Below are positions 11,136 through 26,100 of a DNA stretch of 64,000 nucleotides, piece by piece. Where the stretch lies: assembly GCF_900634625.1 (NCBI RefSeq), contig NC_041023.1, positions 28,945,375 to 29,009,374 on the forward strand, given 5' to 3'. Origin of the DNA: Parambassis ranga. Lineage: Eukaryota > Chordata > Actinopteri > Ambassidae. The notes under the pieces are model-generated. The model was given only the letters and a program-made list of their open reading frames with translations, was not told the DNA's origin and did not search any database. The stretch's first letter is position 1; each line of letters begins with the position of its first letter. The position numbers were made by a program, and so were the translations under genes.

Positions 11136-14100
11136 CTGCCGGGTGTGGAGACATCATTTTAACACTAAACTATGACACCGTAAACTCATTTTTCTGGTGT
11201 GTCTATTTGCACCCAGGTGAGAATAGTCACACAGTCAAAGTTTTGGCTACTGAAGGTGCAAATAGCACTATTGGCTACAGGTGCTCCTGTCCTGTTATAT
11301 GTGCAAATAGCCACATGCCACAGATGAAATTAGCATTGTTAGCTAATTTATGTGCTAAAAGGCTAGTTGAACAATAGTGTTACACTAACCTCATAGCTGT
11401 GTCCCTGTGCTGGAGCCGATTGCAGCTGTTTGGCACTCCTCTTACCCTAAAAAACAAGAACATTTGAGTTATTTATAAATACTATAAATGGGATGTTTTT
11501 TTACATGTTTGAAATCCACTCTGTGTACTGTGTAATACAACAATTCAGTTTACTGAATGTTTTTTGGAAGGCTTTTCTCAGAGGCTGCGGTGAGGTCGTC
11601 AAACAAACATTTTTCTTGGTGTTAAGATTTACAGTCACAAACTTGAGCTCCAGTGGATTCTAAAACGTCTACTGCAGCCAGCTGTTGTTGCATTTCCAGA
11701 CAACAAAGGGGCAAACATCAGCTAATGTTCCCCACACACACCCAAAGTGTCACATGGAGACTCAGCCTCTCTTAACAAACCAGGTTTCACAGTTTATATC
11801 CTTCCCACTATCAGCCGTCCTGTCTGGTAAACTAATAACAGGAGTGGGTGAGTCACTGCTGGAGGGACGTCCTCTGTCATTATATTAAATCAGATAATTA
11901 AACTAGGAGGCAACCTGTGAAAGGTTCATGGCATCCCGGGCCCAGTTGTCCACCAGTTTATGGAGGTCATCAGTGAAAGTTCCTTTCCTCTGGTGAGGGG
12001 CAGATATGTTGGGCGGTAGACTCTGAGAACCCCCCTGACTCTGACCCAAACCACCAGAACCGCTCACTGCATTGGTGCTGTTAGTCCCTGAGAGAGAGAG
12101 GGTGGGAGGAGAAGAGCAAACTGATGTGAGACACTGTCTACAAACAAGTTAAATCTAAATGTTATTCGAATGAATGTGAATGCAGGATCTGTCTTGACCA
12201 TGAGAAAGGCAGACAGCTGTTGTTGAGGTCAGCATGGAAATAATGATGATGAGGAGGAAACTTTTGCACACTCTTCTGATAAACGCTGACCCTGTTTCTG
12301 TCTCATATAAAGGATTAGTGATACACTGGGCAATGTGAAGCGGACATGCTCAGCAACGTTCTCGTTTAGGCCAGCACAGTCCTGCAGTTCCCCTGTGTAC
12401 CACTCATCTGTGAGCTGTAATTCATTTCTCCACCATTAGATGGCACTCAAGCTCTATATAACAGCAGGTAGTATGCTTTTAGCAGCCTCTCAGCCATCAA
12501 ACTTATGACAAATTCAAGAAGAAAAAAAGCTCACACTGCAAACTGGCCAGGCTCCCTGCTCTACTGTGAAAGATTATAATGATCAAGTACCTTCATCATA
12601 CCATGTTCCAAGGATTCATGTAAGTCCCTCAAGCTGAGGGGAAACCACTATACACTGACAGGCTAATACCTCAGCTTTGCATACACACTGAGTAAGATTC
12701 TGCCACAGAATTTAAGAGTTGGCTTCAAATCTAGATCCTAAAAACTGCAGGCAATGCCCCAAAACATCTTATTTTTTAAGCAGGAATATCATAAATTCTT
12801 GTTTTCCTATGCAAACAAAACAAAACAAAACCATGCCGACAAAATGAGCACGGGCATGAAATATTTACATGTCTGTTCACAACAATTAGAGACACAATAT
12901 ACAGGGATTATCCAGTAGGAATGGATCCAACAGTTGGTCTGACAAAGAAAAACTGTCATCATGCTAAACAAAATGGAGGAAAATAAGAAATGAAGAGATG
13001 CTGAGTCACGACTGACTGACAGCATGGAATTCTGGTCAGTGTAGTGTAGACAAGCCATGACAAGGGGGGGGGGGGCAGAGTAGCAGCTGTTCAGGTGTGT
13101 TAGTGTGTCTTGTGTGGGTGAGAAAGTAAGAGAGCTTGCAGGTGCATGCAGTTTGAATCTGCTACGGCTGCTCATTTCAGTCATTTCACACTGGATTTCC
13201 CCACCGAACCTTTATCGCCAAAAACATCTTCAACAAAATGCCAAAATGGAACAGCTGAAATAACTGAACTGATATCAAATCTGGCAGGAGGAGGTCAGAG
13301 TTTAACTCCACAGGGCGTCAGTGGGCAGGAGGAAGCGTGGGAGAGCAAGTGCAAAGGGTGGGTGGGGGTGGAGGGGATGAATGAAGGGAGGGGAGGAAAG
13401 ACCAAAAAGAGTGATAGTTACTACAGAGCTGGTTGCAGGGGCAGACTTTTTTCACCATCTTCCCTGTGAGGCCCGGAAGACAACAATCGGGATGATTGGG
13501 AGAGAGTCAGAGTTAAACCACGCCCACAACACCCGAAAACCAAACAATGCATCTGAGCATCAGTCGATTAAAAAAACAACTTCAGCTTTGGGGTTGACAT
13601 GCCCGATGACATCTTAAAACCTGCCACACAGTGCAAAGAGAGCCCTGGGTCCACAGGAAATAAAGGAGAAGTCTGTCTGTGGTGACATTCCTGCACCAGA
13701 TCACCAGGCGAGACCCTATGATCCTAGAGCTAGCACCACTAGCAAGCTAGCTAGTGTTGTTTTGAGAAAATTGGTAACTGTGATGTTTCTCAGTGAGGTG
13801 AAGTTTAAGCATTTTTCGATCCCTCTCTTTGGTCTAAACTACGTTAGCATAGCTTCCATTGTTTGTTGTTTGTGTCAGCTGTGAGAAATGACCAACTTCT
13901 TTTAAAGAAGTGCAGGTGCTGAATTAAAGCCTGCTCATTCGACAGCTACGGAGCAGAAACCATTTAATCCTGCAATATCAACATCGCTTTAACCAACCTT
14001 ACTGTGACAACAGTGCTACAACTCCACAGTGTCCTTGCCTGTGTGCTGTGGCTTTAAGATGTTTTGGGGTAACCAACGCCTGGTTCTGAGACCTCTCCAC

Positions 14101-17100
14101 AGCTCACAGGTTCTGTGCCAGAACTGGGTCCAAAATGGTGTTCAAAGTGTCCTTTGTGCATCTCATATTTGTTCACTTCATCAGACTAACAAGAATTTTA
14201 TGCCAATTTTAGAAACATTACAAAGAAAAGTTACAAAGACCCAGATCTGTCTCTCTCCCGTCTTGGTGCAGCTGAGACAAGGGGAGGAGGGGGGCAGGTG
14301 AGGGACAGAGGAGGTGAAAACAAAGAATAAAGTGAGGCTGGGAGGGCAGAAAGACGGGAGAGAAAGGGTTTGAGCTGCAGAGGGTTCAGAAACAAAAACA
14401 TCTCTTCATCAAGCGAAAACATTTCAACACTACAGATCATGATTATAATACAGTTAAAGAAAAAGACAGAGGCACAGATCTGTGCCTGATTACATTAACA
14501 AATGTCCTATTACAAACAGGAAGCTCAAGTCATCAGGTCTTTTCCTTCATGTAAGTCTGCTTGTTTAAACAGGTTAGAAACGAAAGCAGCCGGGATGTAA
14601 AATTTAGGTTAATATGACATGGATCGTATGGAGTTAGCCTGACATGCTGCAGGCTGCTCAGTGCTAGTTATTATGGACTTAAAGCCTATTCGAGTGTTAA
14701 CAGTTTTCCAGGGAGCATTAGTCAAATGGATGAAACTTGCGGTTTTCAAATTAAAGTTTAATTGTTTTTTTCAGTCATGGGATTATCAGCAAGTGGCCAG
14801 AGGAGTCGCAGTGACGTCCTGCAGCATAAAATCAGATCATAGCTGCTGACAGCATGACAGAAAAACAAGATTAACTTTATTCCAACTGCACAAGTTTGTT
14901 TGGTTGCAGTGTCAACAGATACACCAGCTGCTCTTCTGGTGTATTTCTGACAGAGCAGCTGCTCAGCCGCAGCATTCTGCAGTATTAACACCACCAGTAA
15001 CGGCATGTGCAGAAGAAATAAAAAGCCTTTTACACAGTTTTCTGTGCCCTTTGTTTTAATTATGATGCAGTGATTTATTGTATTTGACATGATGATTATT
15101 TTCCCGCAGTCAAAAGGTCAGCATTAAATGTGATGTTGAACGATGACTGTGTCAAGGAAGGAAGGAAGGAAGAGCTTATCTCTCAATGCTTAGGAATACG
15201 ACAATATTTCAAATTTTGGCACATGTCTAAACGACACGGTCCATTTGTATATCTTCTGATCATGCAGGTAATGCTGCCATTGCTTTTGTTTTAGGAGCAT
15301 TCTTTACACATGAGTGCATGTATATATTTATATTTGGTGCTGTCACCACTGTTTATGTAACACTACCTCTTGAAAATCAACAAGTTTTTAGATAAAAGAA
15401 AATTGTGATGCTGACCTTTTTTAGAGGGTGCTTTAGGGATAATACGCACAACTGCACATAATCAGGAATATGAGTCAAATGCTCATCTTCACTAGTCAGG
15501 TAAATATCTTTGTTGGAATAAACTGATGTTGTGTGCATGTATGCATACTGTTTTGTGCAGCAGGGTTTCATCTCTAATTAGGGCCCTAATGTAATTGTAA
15601 TGTATTTTTTACTTGTTTCTGCAACATGCTTGATACCTAAGCAAATTTTCAAATCAAATCTTTTTGGAGATCAGATTTCTACAGGACACTGGTGATATCA
15701 GAAGCAGAGAGTCTTCTTCCATCAAAGAAGAAAACCCAAAGGTAGACAGGATGACTTGACGGATATAAGAGTAAAACAAAACAAAGAAAAAAACAACAAG
15801 AATAAAAGTTACGTAGGGATAAAAGAGAAGAAGAGCAAAGAAATAAAGCGTTACACACAAAGAGCCAAGCAGGGCGTACTCAGAAAGCGCGTCCTCCTGC
15901 CGCCAGGCTTGAAGGCCAAACGCTCCGAACCCCAGCTGAACTTTACACAGCCTGAAGAGAGGGAGGAGGAAAGGAGAGAAATGAGGATGTAAGGAGAGGG
16001 GTGAAGGAAGGAAGGAGACCGAAGATAGACAGCAGACATGACAGAAAAGGATGAGAGGGAAGAGAAGAGACACAGAAAGGATGCTAACAGTGAGTTAGCC
16101 GTCACACTGTTTTACACATAGAAAGACAGATCTTTTTGTTGAAAGGGAATGAAGATGAACCAACTGCATGCATTCTGTGTCCGCATGCGGAGCTGCTTAT
16201 AGTATCAGTTTAACAGTTGAAGGGGCGACTGATGAGGCCTGCTGCAGCCTGGAGCTCTCAGCGGCATGCCTACCTGGGGTGGGAGCGCACAGGCTGGGCA
16301 CAGAGAGTGCTGCCTCGCTGGTGTAGGCTGAACACAGGTTGTCACTGGAGGGAGAGGGTTTGAGGGGCTGGAGCAGAGTGCTGCTGCCTGAATCTGCTAA
16401 TCCTCCTGGGGCTAAAAGAGCCAGCTGGCCGGGGTACATAGTCGGGACGCTCTGGGCGGATAAAGTGCTGCCTGGAGATAGCACAAGGCACGGGCAGAAA
16501 AGGACAGGGCAGGGACAAACACAGAAAGCAGACACACACACACATAAAGATAACGGACAGACCCGTCACCCCAGACATTTACACAGACACCCCCACCCAC
16601 CAATACACACATACACACAGAGAAAAACAAGGAAAGCAGTCAGAAATTTTCCAGCTCCGAGCCTGATTGAGCGTACACCCACATGCACGTGTAAACAAGC
16701 AGAATTACACACACATATGTGCACACGGATGCATAAACACAGAAAGGGTGTTACGTTAGAGTAAATGTCTTTGACTGTCCTGGTTGTAGTGGACTTAAAA
16801 AACATTCAACTGAATATTTTTGTGTTCTGAAATGCCAAATTAAAGGGTCAGTCCAAATAAATTACAAATACAAACACACTTTTGTATCTGATGGTATTTT
16901 ATCTTTTTTGATGAACTGAACCTTTAATATAAATATTCAAACACACACCCACCTGGCTGTAACGGACTTTTGCTGCCGTGCGTGGAGCTGGTTCTGGACG
17001 ATTTGGATGATTTGCTTTTAGTAGGTCGCCTCCTCCTGCCAGTCAAAGCTATAATTGGAGGCATCACAGCAGCTGGAGGAACCTATACCAATAGAAGGAT

Positions 17101-20100
17101 TGTGGTTTTTGTACTGTAAAGCTGAATATATATAGTTATTTTTACAGACGTTGATGAGTCACCTTTCCCAGCTTGGTGAACAGACTGTCTATTTCCTCCT
17201 TCTGGCGGGAGTGGAGAGCCTGAATCTCTCGCATGTGCCTGGTGGTAAAAAGATGTACAGAAAGTAAGGAATAAAAAGAAAGATGGAAAGTTATCCAGGA
17301 AGTGCTGAACATCCCTAAGACCCAACATACTTTTCTCTGAGGTGGTTGACTTCCCGTTTAAAGTCATCATCCTCAAATTCTGAGTCGTTGTCGCTGCTAA
17401 TGTAGGAGTTATTGAAGGAGTTGTTGTTAAGACTTGGCAGGGAGGCTTTATGAGAGGAGTCTGGGGTCAAAGCTTTCCCCGCATCGCTGGGTCCGTTGGC
17501 AGCCTGAGTAACAGGAGGACTTTGAGCGGAGTCGAGGTTCTCCTCCTGAGCACGGCTGACTGAGAATCTGCCGACACGGGCTTCAGTGCTGGTGGTAACC
17601 TGAGAGGAAATCAATAAATGTTTAATGAGTTCTTTTTAAGGAGGGTAGAACAAAGAAGGCAAGAGAAAAAGAGCAAATACCTGAAATCGCCCGATGGTAG
17701 TTGTAGGCTTAGGTGAGGGACAAGGTGAGGTGAGAGGGGAGGGCTGGTGGGATCCACCAGGAGTCCTTTGAGGGGGTCCATCTACAACATCTCCTCCTTG
17801 TACACCTCCCTTTCTCAGTGGAGACGAGGAGTCTTTGTGCAAAGTGTTCTCCGGGCTGGAGAGACTGGAGGATGACGAGGAAGAAGATGAAGTGGAGGAG
17901 GTGGTGGAGGATTCAGTGCAGGCTGGGCGCTGAGCAGCAGGCTCTACAGCAGCTAGAGAGACCTAAGCAGGAAGACGGAGAAGGATGTCCTTCACTGAAC
18001 TCCAGATCTGTCATATGAGCTACTCATGTGTGGTGTGTGGGGTCACAATGGCTTTTACCCTAAATCTTCCCAGTGTAATCCCAGATGCAGGAGGAGCAGC
18101 AGGAGAGGGTGCAATTTCTTCCTCCAGAGAGAAGGGAACTAAAAGACAGATTATAAATCATTCAGATCATATAGAACCACAGATAGAAAGAATTACATGT
18201 TAGTGAAATACAATGTACATACTTGGTTGACCCACTGAAGGTACACCACCATGAGAGGCCTGAAACCAGCATAGAGAGAGAGGAGCAAACAGGTTACCAC
18301 TGACTAGTTTCACTGAATTTATAAACCGTTTTCATATGTGTCAGTTTACCTGCGTGTGTGAGCTCACAGGAACAGTCTCTGGGCTAAGTGCTCTCCTCAG
18401 CTGGGCATCCAGGTCTTCTAGAGGCTGCTGGGACTGAAGATAATCACAGACCCACTGTTAGACATGCATAATATAAGCAAACACACACAAGCCTGGCCAC
18501 TGACAAATGGTTATAGATAAGCCACACAGATCAGCCTAAAGCACACACACATACACAGTTTCAGTTTTTGACTGGTTGTCCTCAGGTCTTTAGGTTCTGG
18601 CTGAGAAACAGATTACAGATTCATGACTAAGGGTGACTAAGGCTAGCATTACAGTGCCTTTACTGGAACAGAGGAGACCATGGCTATGCTAACACTATTT
18701 TTTATCTGTGTGCTTTTGGTCATATGTATACATGCAGGTATGGATTCCCTGTGCAAGTTATTTATAAATTTGACAGCAGAGCGCACAGATTATGTTTCAG
18801 ATTATCCTTCATATCAGGTTTTGTGTTTTAAAAGGTGTGGTTAAAAGTAAAAATAAAGAGTAAACTACACTGATTTATTTTATTTTAAACTTATTTACTG
18901 ATTTGTTTGTTTTGTTCAATTGTAATTAAAGGACCAGACTGTAGAGTATAGTGCCGTCTAGTGGTGAGGTTGCATACTTCAAGTGAGGAAATAAAACACA
19001 ATGATTTGTTGTTATAGGTATGAATATTTCTGCTAACAGAACAGGCCCTGGGATCTGTGAAGCGTCTGGAGACAAGTTCGGTTGTAAAATGTTACACAAA
19101 TAAAACTGAATCCCCCCCTGGATACACTGGTCCTTATTAGCAAGATATTTTTACTGAGTTACTGTAATGTGGAGGCAGTGCAGAGCCTTTCATTCTCTGG
19201 AGCAATTAACCACAATTAAAAAATAAATCATTAAAATCAAATCCCTTGTGAAGTCCAGCTGCGGCAGGATTATCTTAATCAAACAGGATGAGTCTCAGCT
19301 CAGGAGAGTTACATAAGAGCCGAGAAGTGAATGCTGGAACGTGGCAGGTCAGATTTTTCATAAAAGAGTCATATCTTTCTATTCAGTGTGCTCGTCTGCT
19401 TAAAAGGGGTGACTATTTTTAGACTGGAGCATTCACAGCCACAACAAAACAGTCTAGAAATTAAAGTCAGTTCTTTCTCTGCCCTGCAGAACTCTGAAGT
19501 CTGTTTCGTGTTCATCCTCTCACTCCCACTCTCTATGATCCTGAAGTGTGTTTTCTGATATCATATATTTATTATGGAAGACTGTGAAAAATGAGCAAAA
19601 GCACCATTCAATCTTCAAAACTAGATCTAATGCAGACGGACGGAGAGATAAAACATCACAAATATTGTAAGCATCCTTTTGCAGTCTTAAAAAAATGGCA
19701 AGAAAAAAACACCTGTATGAGACAAGGTCCAGGGAATGATGGCAGGAGCTCTGAAGGAGGAGAACTGGCCTGATCCCAGAGAAGGAGATGTGAGGAAAAG
19801 ACAGGAGAGAGGATTTGTAGAGGTTACAAGAACAGTGAATGTTAAGAAAAAGGAATTTTCATGCCAGATGAAGGAAAGTGGGTGGAAACATACACATAGC
19901 TCCTAAACTATATCATCTCTGACCTATTCAATGTAGATCAGCTGTACAGGTTCACCTAAAAACATGCACATGCTCTTCTCTCTGGCCACATTTCTATGTA
20001 ATATAAAACTCACCGGTACCCTGGATAAGGGGGTTTTAGATGGAGTGGTCTGGCCTAAGGATGGGGCAGGGATGGCTGTGGAAATTGAAACCATTAAATC

Positions 20101-23100
20101 AGTAAGCAATGTTAAAAAACACATTAACCAATAGATCAACATATTCTATTGCCCACCAGTCTGTGCAGGGTTGGAGATGGGCGTCCCCGGGCCCTGGATT
20201 GGTGCAGGTGACCCCAGCGCCAGGCTGGAGGGAGGCTGTGGGGGGTTGGCTGGCTGGCCAGAGCTAGGTGCTGTGGCAGAAGTGAAGGAGGTAGAGCAGG
20301 GGCCTATTGGAGACGATGTGCCTCCCGCAGCTGCTACAGAGGCAGGGTCACCCGCTAATATGTCTCCCTGCGTGGATGTCACCACTCCACCGAGGTCCAT
20401 GAAGAGAGACCGCAGCTTCTTGTCCAGAGCTTGAATGTCATCCGGTTTGCCTTGAGACTCACAGGATGCCTCACACCTGAGAAAAACACACAAATCACTT
20501 ACTACCACTGGGTTTAAGATGCACATTTTTACTGAACTTTCCAATAGTACCTAAAAGCATCGTGTGACGAACAGACCTAATAGACCTAAATATGTGTGAT
20601 ATTTATTCATTTCAAAATTTGCCCACAGAAAATTGTTTGCACTAAGATGATTCTGTAAAAAACTTAAACACTCTGGGTGTCTTAACACAACAAGTAAGAC
20701 ATGATTGTCGGTTCACTGATCACAAAACAAAAATTAAGTGATTATTTGGTTGATTTTCAGGCCTTCTATGGTTTCTACAGCAGAAACTGGTGGACGCCAG
20801 GATAGAAAGGGCCTTTGGTCCCTTCGAAAATGTTGTACATACTGATTCCAGTGTATTTCAGTTTGTGTTAAATCAATAATCAAAGGAGTTTCACCACCTC
20901 TCACCTTGCATCACATTCCCCACAGTGCACGTGTGTCTGCCCAGGCAGGGCTGCTGTCTGCGGCTGGGAGTGGACCAAAGTTGGCTGGACTGAAGGAACA
21001 TTTGTGGTCACTGGCTGGAGTCCTCCAGCAGATGTAGAGGAGGAGATGGGACAAGTGGGAGTAGGGTGGGAGGCAGCAGAAAGAGCCAGCTGTGGACCTG
21101 GGATAGCGGTGGTGGGGATGACAGTAGAGGAGAGGCAAGGAGTAGAGGAGGAAGTGGGAGGAAGTGATGGATGATTGGAGAAGACTTCACTAGCTGTAAT
21201 ACTGGAGGATGGAGGGGAGGATACAAAGGGAACGGCCTGGGCAGGAGAAGAGGTGAGTAATGAAGGAGTGATGCTGGAGACGCTGGCTGTGGGTAAAGTG
21301 GGAGGTAGTGAAGCGGCAGTGACAGCAGAAACTATTTGGGGTTGAGACTGGGTGAAAGCCTGAGGCTGGATTTGTGCTTGACCCTGGATTTGCACCTGTG
21401 TCTGGGGCTGGGACACAACCTGCATCACTGGCTGCGAGAGTACCTGTGACTGAAGGATGGCCTGATTCACCACAGGAGGAGGAGGAGAAGAAGAACAAGG
21501 AGGGCTGAGACAGACAGGGTGCACAGACGAGGATGAGGAAAAGGGAGACAGAGAGGCATCTGGGACCTTCTCCTGCGTCTGGTTTAAATTAGAATGGACA
21601 AGCCCAGCAGTAGTATCCACAGCGGGAGCGAGTGGGCTGCTCTGCAAAGGGACAGAAGCTGCTGCAGGCTGAAGAGGAGGGTGGGTGGAGTGAATGGAGG
21701 CTGGAGCGGTGCTGGGTCCTGGATCAAAATGATTTTGGGTCTGTTTGAGTTCAGTGAATGCTTGCTGTAAGCTGATTGCTCCTGCAGACTGGGACAACAC
21801 CATGCCTTGGCCTGGAGTCTGAGATGGAGCTGGAGGATTAGAAAGGAAAAGGAAAAAATAAGTGACTGCTAAAATAACTGTTAGCATGCACATACAAACT
21901 GTGCTTACCTGTTTCAGCAATAGGCGCAGGGGCACGAGAAGGAGAGGCATGAAACATCTGTTCCTTCAGTCTGGCTTCAGGTACGGGGCTGACAATGAAC
22001 CTCCGACCTGCTGAATGGACCACTTGTGCTGTTGCACTGGGGGAGATCTCTGAGAAAAAAGGGCAATACACAGCCTTTGTTAATGTCTCTCATAAAACAA
22101 TGTGCAGCTACAGAATGTCTGCTTCACATGAAAGGCAGCATTGTAGAAATTGTAAAATATGTTACCCGGCATAGGGGCAGATATGGCAGGAATCTGCTGC
22201 TGTGCATCACCTGCCATCTGTAGTTTAACAAGACAACATGCTGTAAACACTGAAAGGTCAACTGTGACTGATGAAGGTGGAGAGTTATGTGTTGTGTTTA
22301 CCTGACTGCTTGTGTCCCTTTCCACACCCTTCTCATCAGCGTTTTCGATCACCTCTCTGACCTGCTCAATGAACGACTCCCTCTCACTCTCCAGGATGAA
22401 CTCACTCTGGACCTGCAAACACAGACACACACTTCAGAGACAAGATTTAGACATGCATTTATATGTGTGAATAGCAAATGTGTTGCCAGAGTGTTCTCTC
22501 TATGAAATTATACGGCAACATGTGTGTGTGAGCCAGATGAGGGCCCGCTCCATGAAAGTGCAAGGACTAAAGCAAAGCAATTATGAGCACTTCAGTGGTT
22601 TCACTTGACAAACAGCAGATAGCATGTGGGCTAGTATGTGGTCCAGACATAAAGGTTCCATGTTATAAGCTTTTAGTTAATGTAAGGCTCTCCACAATGC
22701 GTACACTAAATGTCTTAATTTTGATTTACATTAACACCAGGAAGAGGAGAAGAAGAGAAAAATTAGAAGAAGAAAAACAAAAAGTAGAAGACAAAAAAAG
22801 AACAAAAGAAGAGGAAGGAGGAGGAGAAGAAGAACTACAACAACCACAACCACCTAACCTAAAATCAGTGAAAGTAAAATGTATCGTGAAAATGTGTACC
22901 ATGATTTGTGCGATCTCCTCAGGGTTGTCTCCATCTAGGTCGAACCTAAAGGTCACCATCTTCCTGTTGTGGGTCTCCAGCTGACACTCCGCCACCCTGT
23001 CTCCTCTGTTGGAAATCTACACACAGACACCAAATAAACACACAAGTATGTAAAGAAATACCATGACATATAAATAGTGATTACTATTACTATATTACTA

Positions 23101-26100
23101 TTACTAGCAACTCGTAACTCTATGGTGTTAGGGAATTTATTGTTGAAGTATAGACGTGCTATTACATTGAGAACATTGAGTTTGGCTTTGGTAGTCTTCT
23201 CATGGCGCGATCGACTCCGTACAGAACGTCTCTGATGTCTCTTGGTAGAGCGGCCTTCATGACGACCTCCTCCTCCTCCTTCGTTGCCATCACTCAGACC
23301 TGAGGTCTCAGAGTGTCCACTAGGGAGTGACAGCAAGTCCGAAAACGCATCACAATAATGAAAAGTAATCAGAAAACTTTATGAGGAATGTTGCGTGCAT
23401 TGTATAAGTGTATTACCTCTCTATAGATGAGAGAACTTGAGGCGCATATAGTTGGGACTGTGACAGCTCTGAAGACTGTGAGGCAGACTGAAACACACAT
23501 ATATGCACATAAAAATGTAAAGTATGGTAGATATCATAAGAAACACCAGAACTATTGGGAGGAAGGTACGTACAGCAGGAAGCATGAAATATAGACAAAG
23601 TAGAGAAGAAAGTCCAGCTAACACAAAGTCTATAAATAGTCTGAATTGAAACTGTGAACGCTGCAGAGGGTTATTGATCAATACTATTACATGCTATTTA
23701 TTTGCAGACCAATCAAATCTCTTGTCTGCAGTTTTGACAGATGGTTTAAATTTCTCGCTGGCTCCAACAACCCAGGAAAATTCTTCCAACAATTATAACC
23801 TGATTGTATTTTGCTACACTCAAACCAAACCACACAAGCTACTCAAGAAGAAATTCTTGAACCAGAATGGAACTGCTGTCTGAGAAGCTGCTCACTGTCG
23901 CGTTCTATTATCAAGAGGAATATAGGCAGAACCGTGTTAAAGAGAGTGGAAAATACTGACAAAATCTACAGATCTGTATTTTATTTATCAAAATAAAAAT
24001 GTCTGAAACTGTGATTGTAAAATTTTGGGAACACAAAATACCATACACACTGAACCTTTGTGACATGACATTTGGTAAGTTTGACTGTCCATAACCAGTA
24101 CCTGGGAAGGGGTTTCCATGGGAGTATCAGGCGGGGCGGTGACTACACTGATGATTGGCACCACTGTGGCCAAAGGCTGAGACACAGGTGTGGGCACAGG
24201 AGGAGGAGGAGCAGGAGGAGGAGGAACAGGAGGAAGAGGAGGGGAAACAATAGTAGGCACCACCCCAACAGGGATTGGCGGAGGAAGGGGAGGGGAAGCC
24301 ACGACTGACGTCGGCATAGTAACGGGAATAGACGGCAACGCAGGAGGGAGGGTCACCAAGGAAACAGTAGAGGTAGACGGAGTTACACTGGGCTGAGAAG
24401 GGAGGACAAGAAGAAGAGAGTGAAGAAAAAGAGAGGGAAAAGAAAGGAGAAAGCAGAGGATGAGTGGGAGGAGGGGAGAAAAGGAGGGGAGCAAGATCAC
24501 AGGCCGGATGGCGGGGTAGATAAACCCAGGAAGTGATCAGTTGTATGGGGGGGACTTGACAACAGGACTTTGAACTAAAGCTTGACATTAGATCTCATTA
24601 ATGAAACTATCCTGCTGGTGTCTGAGTCTGGTCCATTAGTGACAACAAGCTATTAAATGAAACAACAAACTTTGCAAGACCATGCACCCACAAAGTTCTA
24701 CACACAGCGTGCATGACGGCTTCCAAGATGGGGGAAGCAAATTCTTTTCACAATGTAGATGGGCAACTCTTCCTAACACCGTAGAGTAAACTCAATCCAT
24801 CTGTGCACTGGTAATAGAACATCACAAGACGTGGTAGCAGAAACATGGATAGGGCTTAACATGGTAACATCACTGATATACACCTTTACTTTCTCGCATT
24901 TCATATTCATATTCATTCATATTTTCCCTGATGCTGCTTTCCCTGCTCTGGTCCTAGAAAAATTACCCATCTTCACTTTAATAAAATTTGCTGTTGTATT
25001 TGACATTCATGCTTTTAATCGGGTGGTTAGTAGAAGCATATGTGGAGAAAACTCAAACCACTTTAAGCTAAAGATGGAACTTCCCGAAAACTGAGTGATA
25101 TCTATATTCTGCTAAAACAAAAACACCAACCAAAATCACACTGATACACACACACACATATATATACACAAGGATGGACAAACAAGAGAGTTACACATAA
25201 CAAAACAGTACCTGAACCAGAGCTAGCTGAGCAGCTTGATACAAAAAATAAAGGTGTTCAATGCTGGGGGATGGACTGAGGTCACACAACTACACACATC
25301 ACCAAATCATACAAACATCGAAACAAACCCAGGCAGCATGCCCACGAGCCAGCCAAGAGAATGTAAAGAAAACCAGAAGAAACAAACTGAGCCGATGAAG
25401 TGTCAAAAGAGGAACATGCAATAATTACACACACAGAACAACAAAACAAACATTTATCGATGCAACTGTAAATGTATCTCCACCATCACTGTGTTTCATT
25501 TAGAAAACTTGCTGGGGTGTGTAAGGGAAAGTGCTTAGTAATGTATTCTAACCCTGAGGTGTACGCAGAGAGTCAGTGTTCTGTGCACACATTCACATCA
25601 GCACAGATATCATTATATAAAGTATACAGGTTAAGATGCATTTGAGGCACCTTGCTTGGGTGTACGAGGAATGTGTTTATTAGGTATTGTGCTCTATATA
25701 ATTTATAGTGTTTACATAAACAAAACAAAAAAAATAAACTAAATTGTCATACCTGTGTGGGTGCCTGTGGCAGGGTTGTGTGTGTAGGGCTCTGAAGTAA
25801 TGCAGTACTCTGACTAGAGGCCACAACCTGGAGATGAAACAAAAAAAGTGAAGACGGACGAGGGGGAAAAAAAAGCAAAGAAATAAAAAACTAGAAACTT
25901 TAAAGCACACGAATGCCAGTAACTTTGTTGTGAACATTATAACAAACACTAGAAAGTTCAAAGATAGTGTGTGTTAACAAAAATCATCATTATTAATCTT
26001 TCTTCAAAGCCCTTTGATGTAAGCAATAACCTGAGTAAAGTTTGGCTGTGGCTTTGTGAATGTTGTGTAATTTTTGCAAGCCATACTGCAAAAAAGATGT

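Noticed and set aside
10769..11157. Overlapping open frames on both strands over the last wnk1 exon
   Set aside because: Only the frame ending SNPGGPNLRTT matches the family. The others arise from GC-rich composition.
24072..24396. Plus-strand Arg/Gly-rich frames opposite exon 15
   Set aside because: Antisense of the proline-rich exon; proline codons read as Gly/Arg on the other strand.
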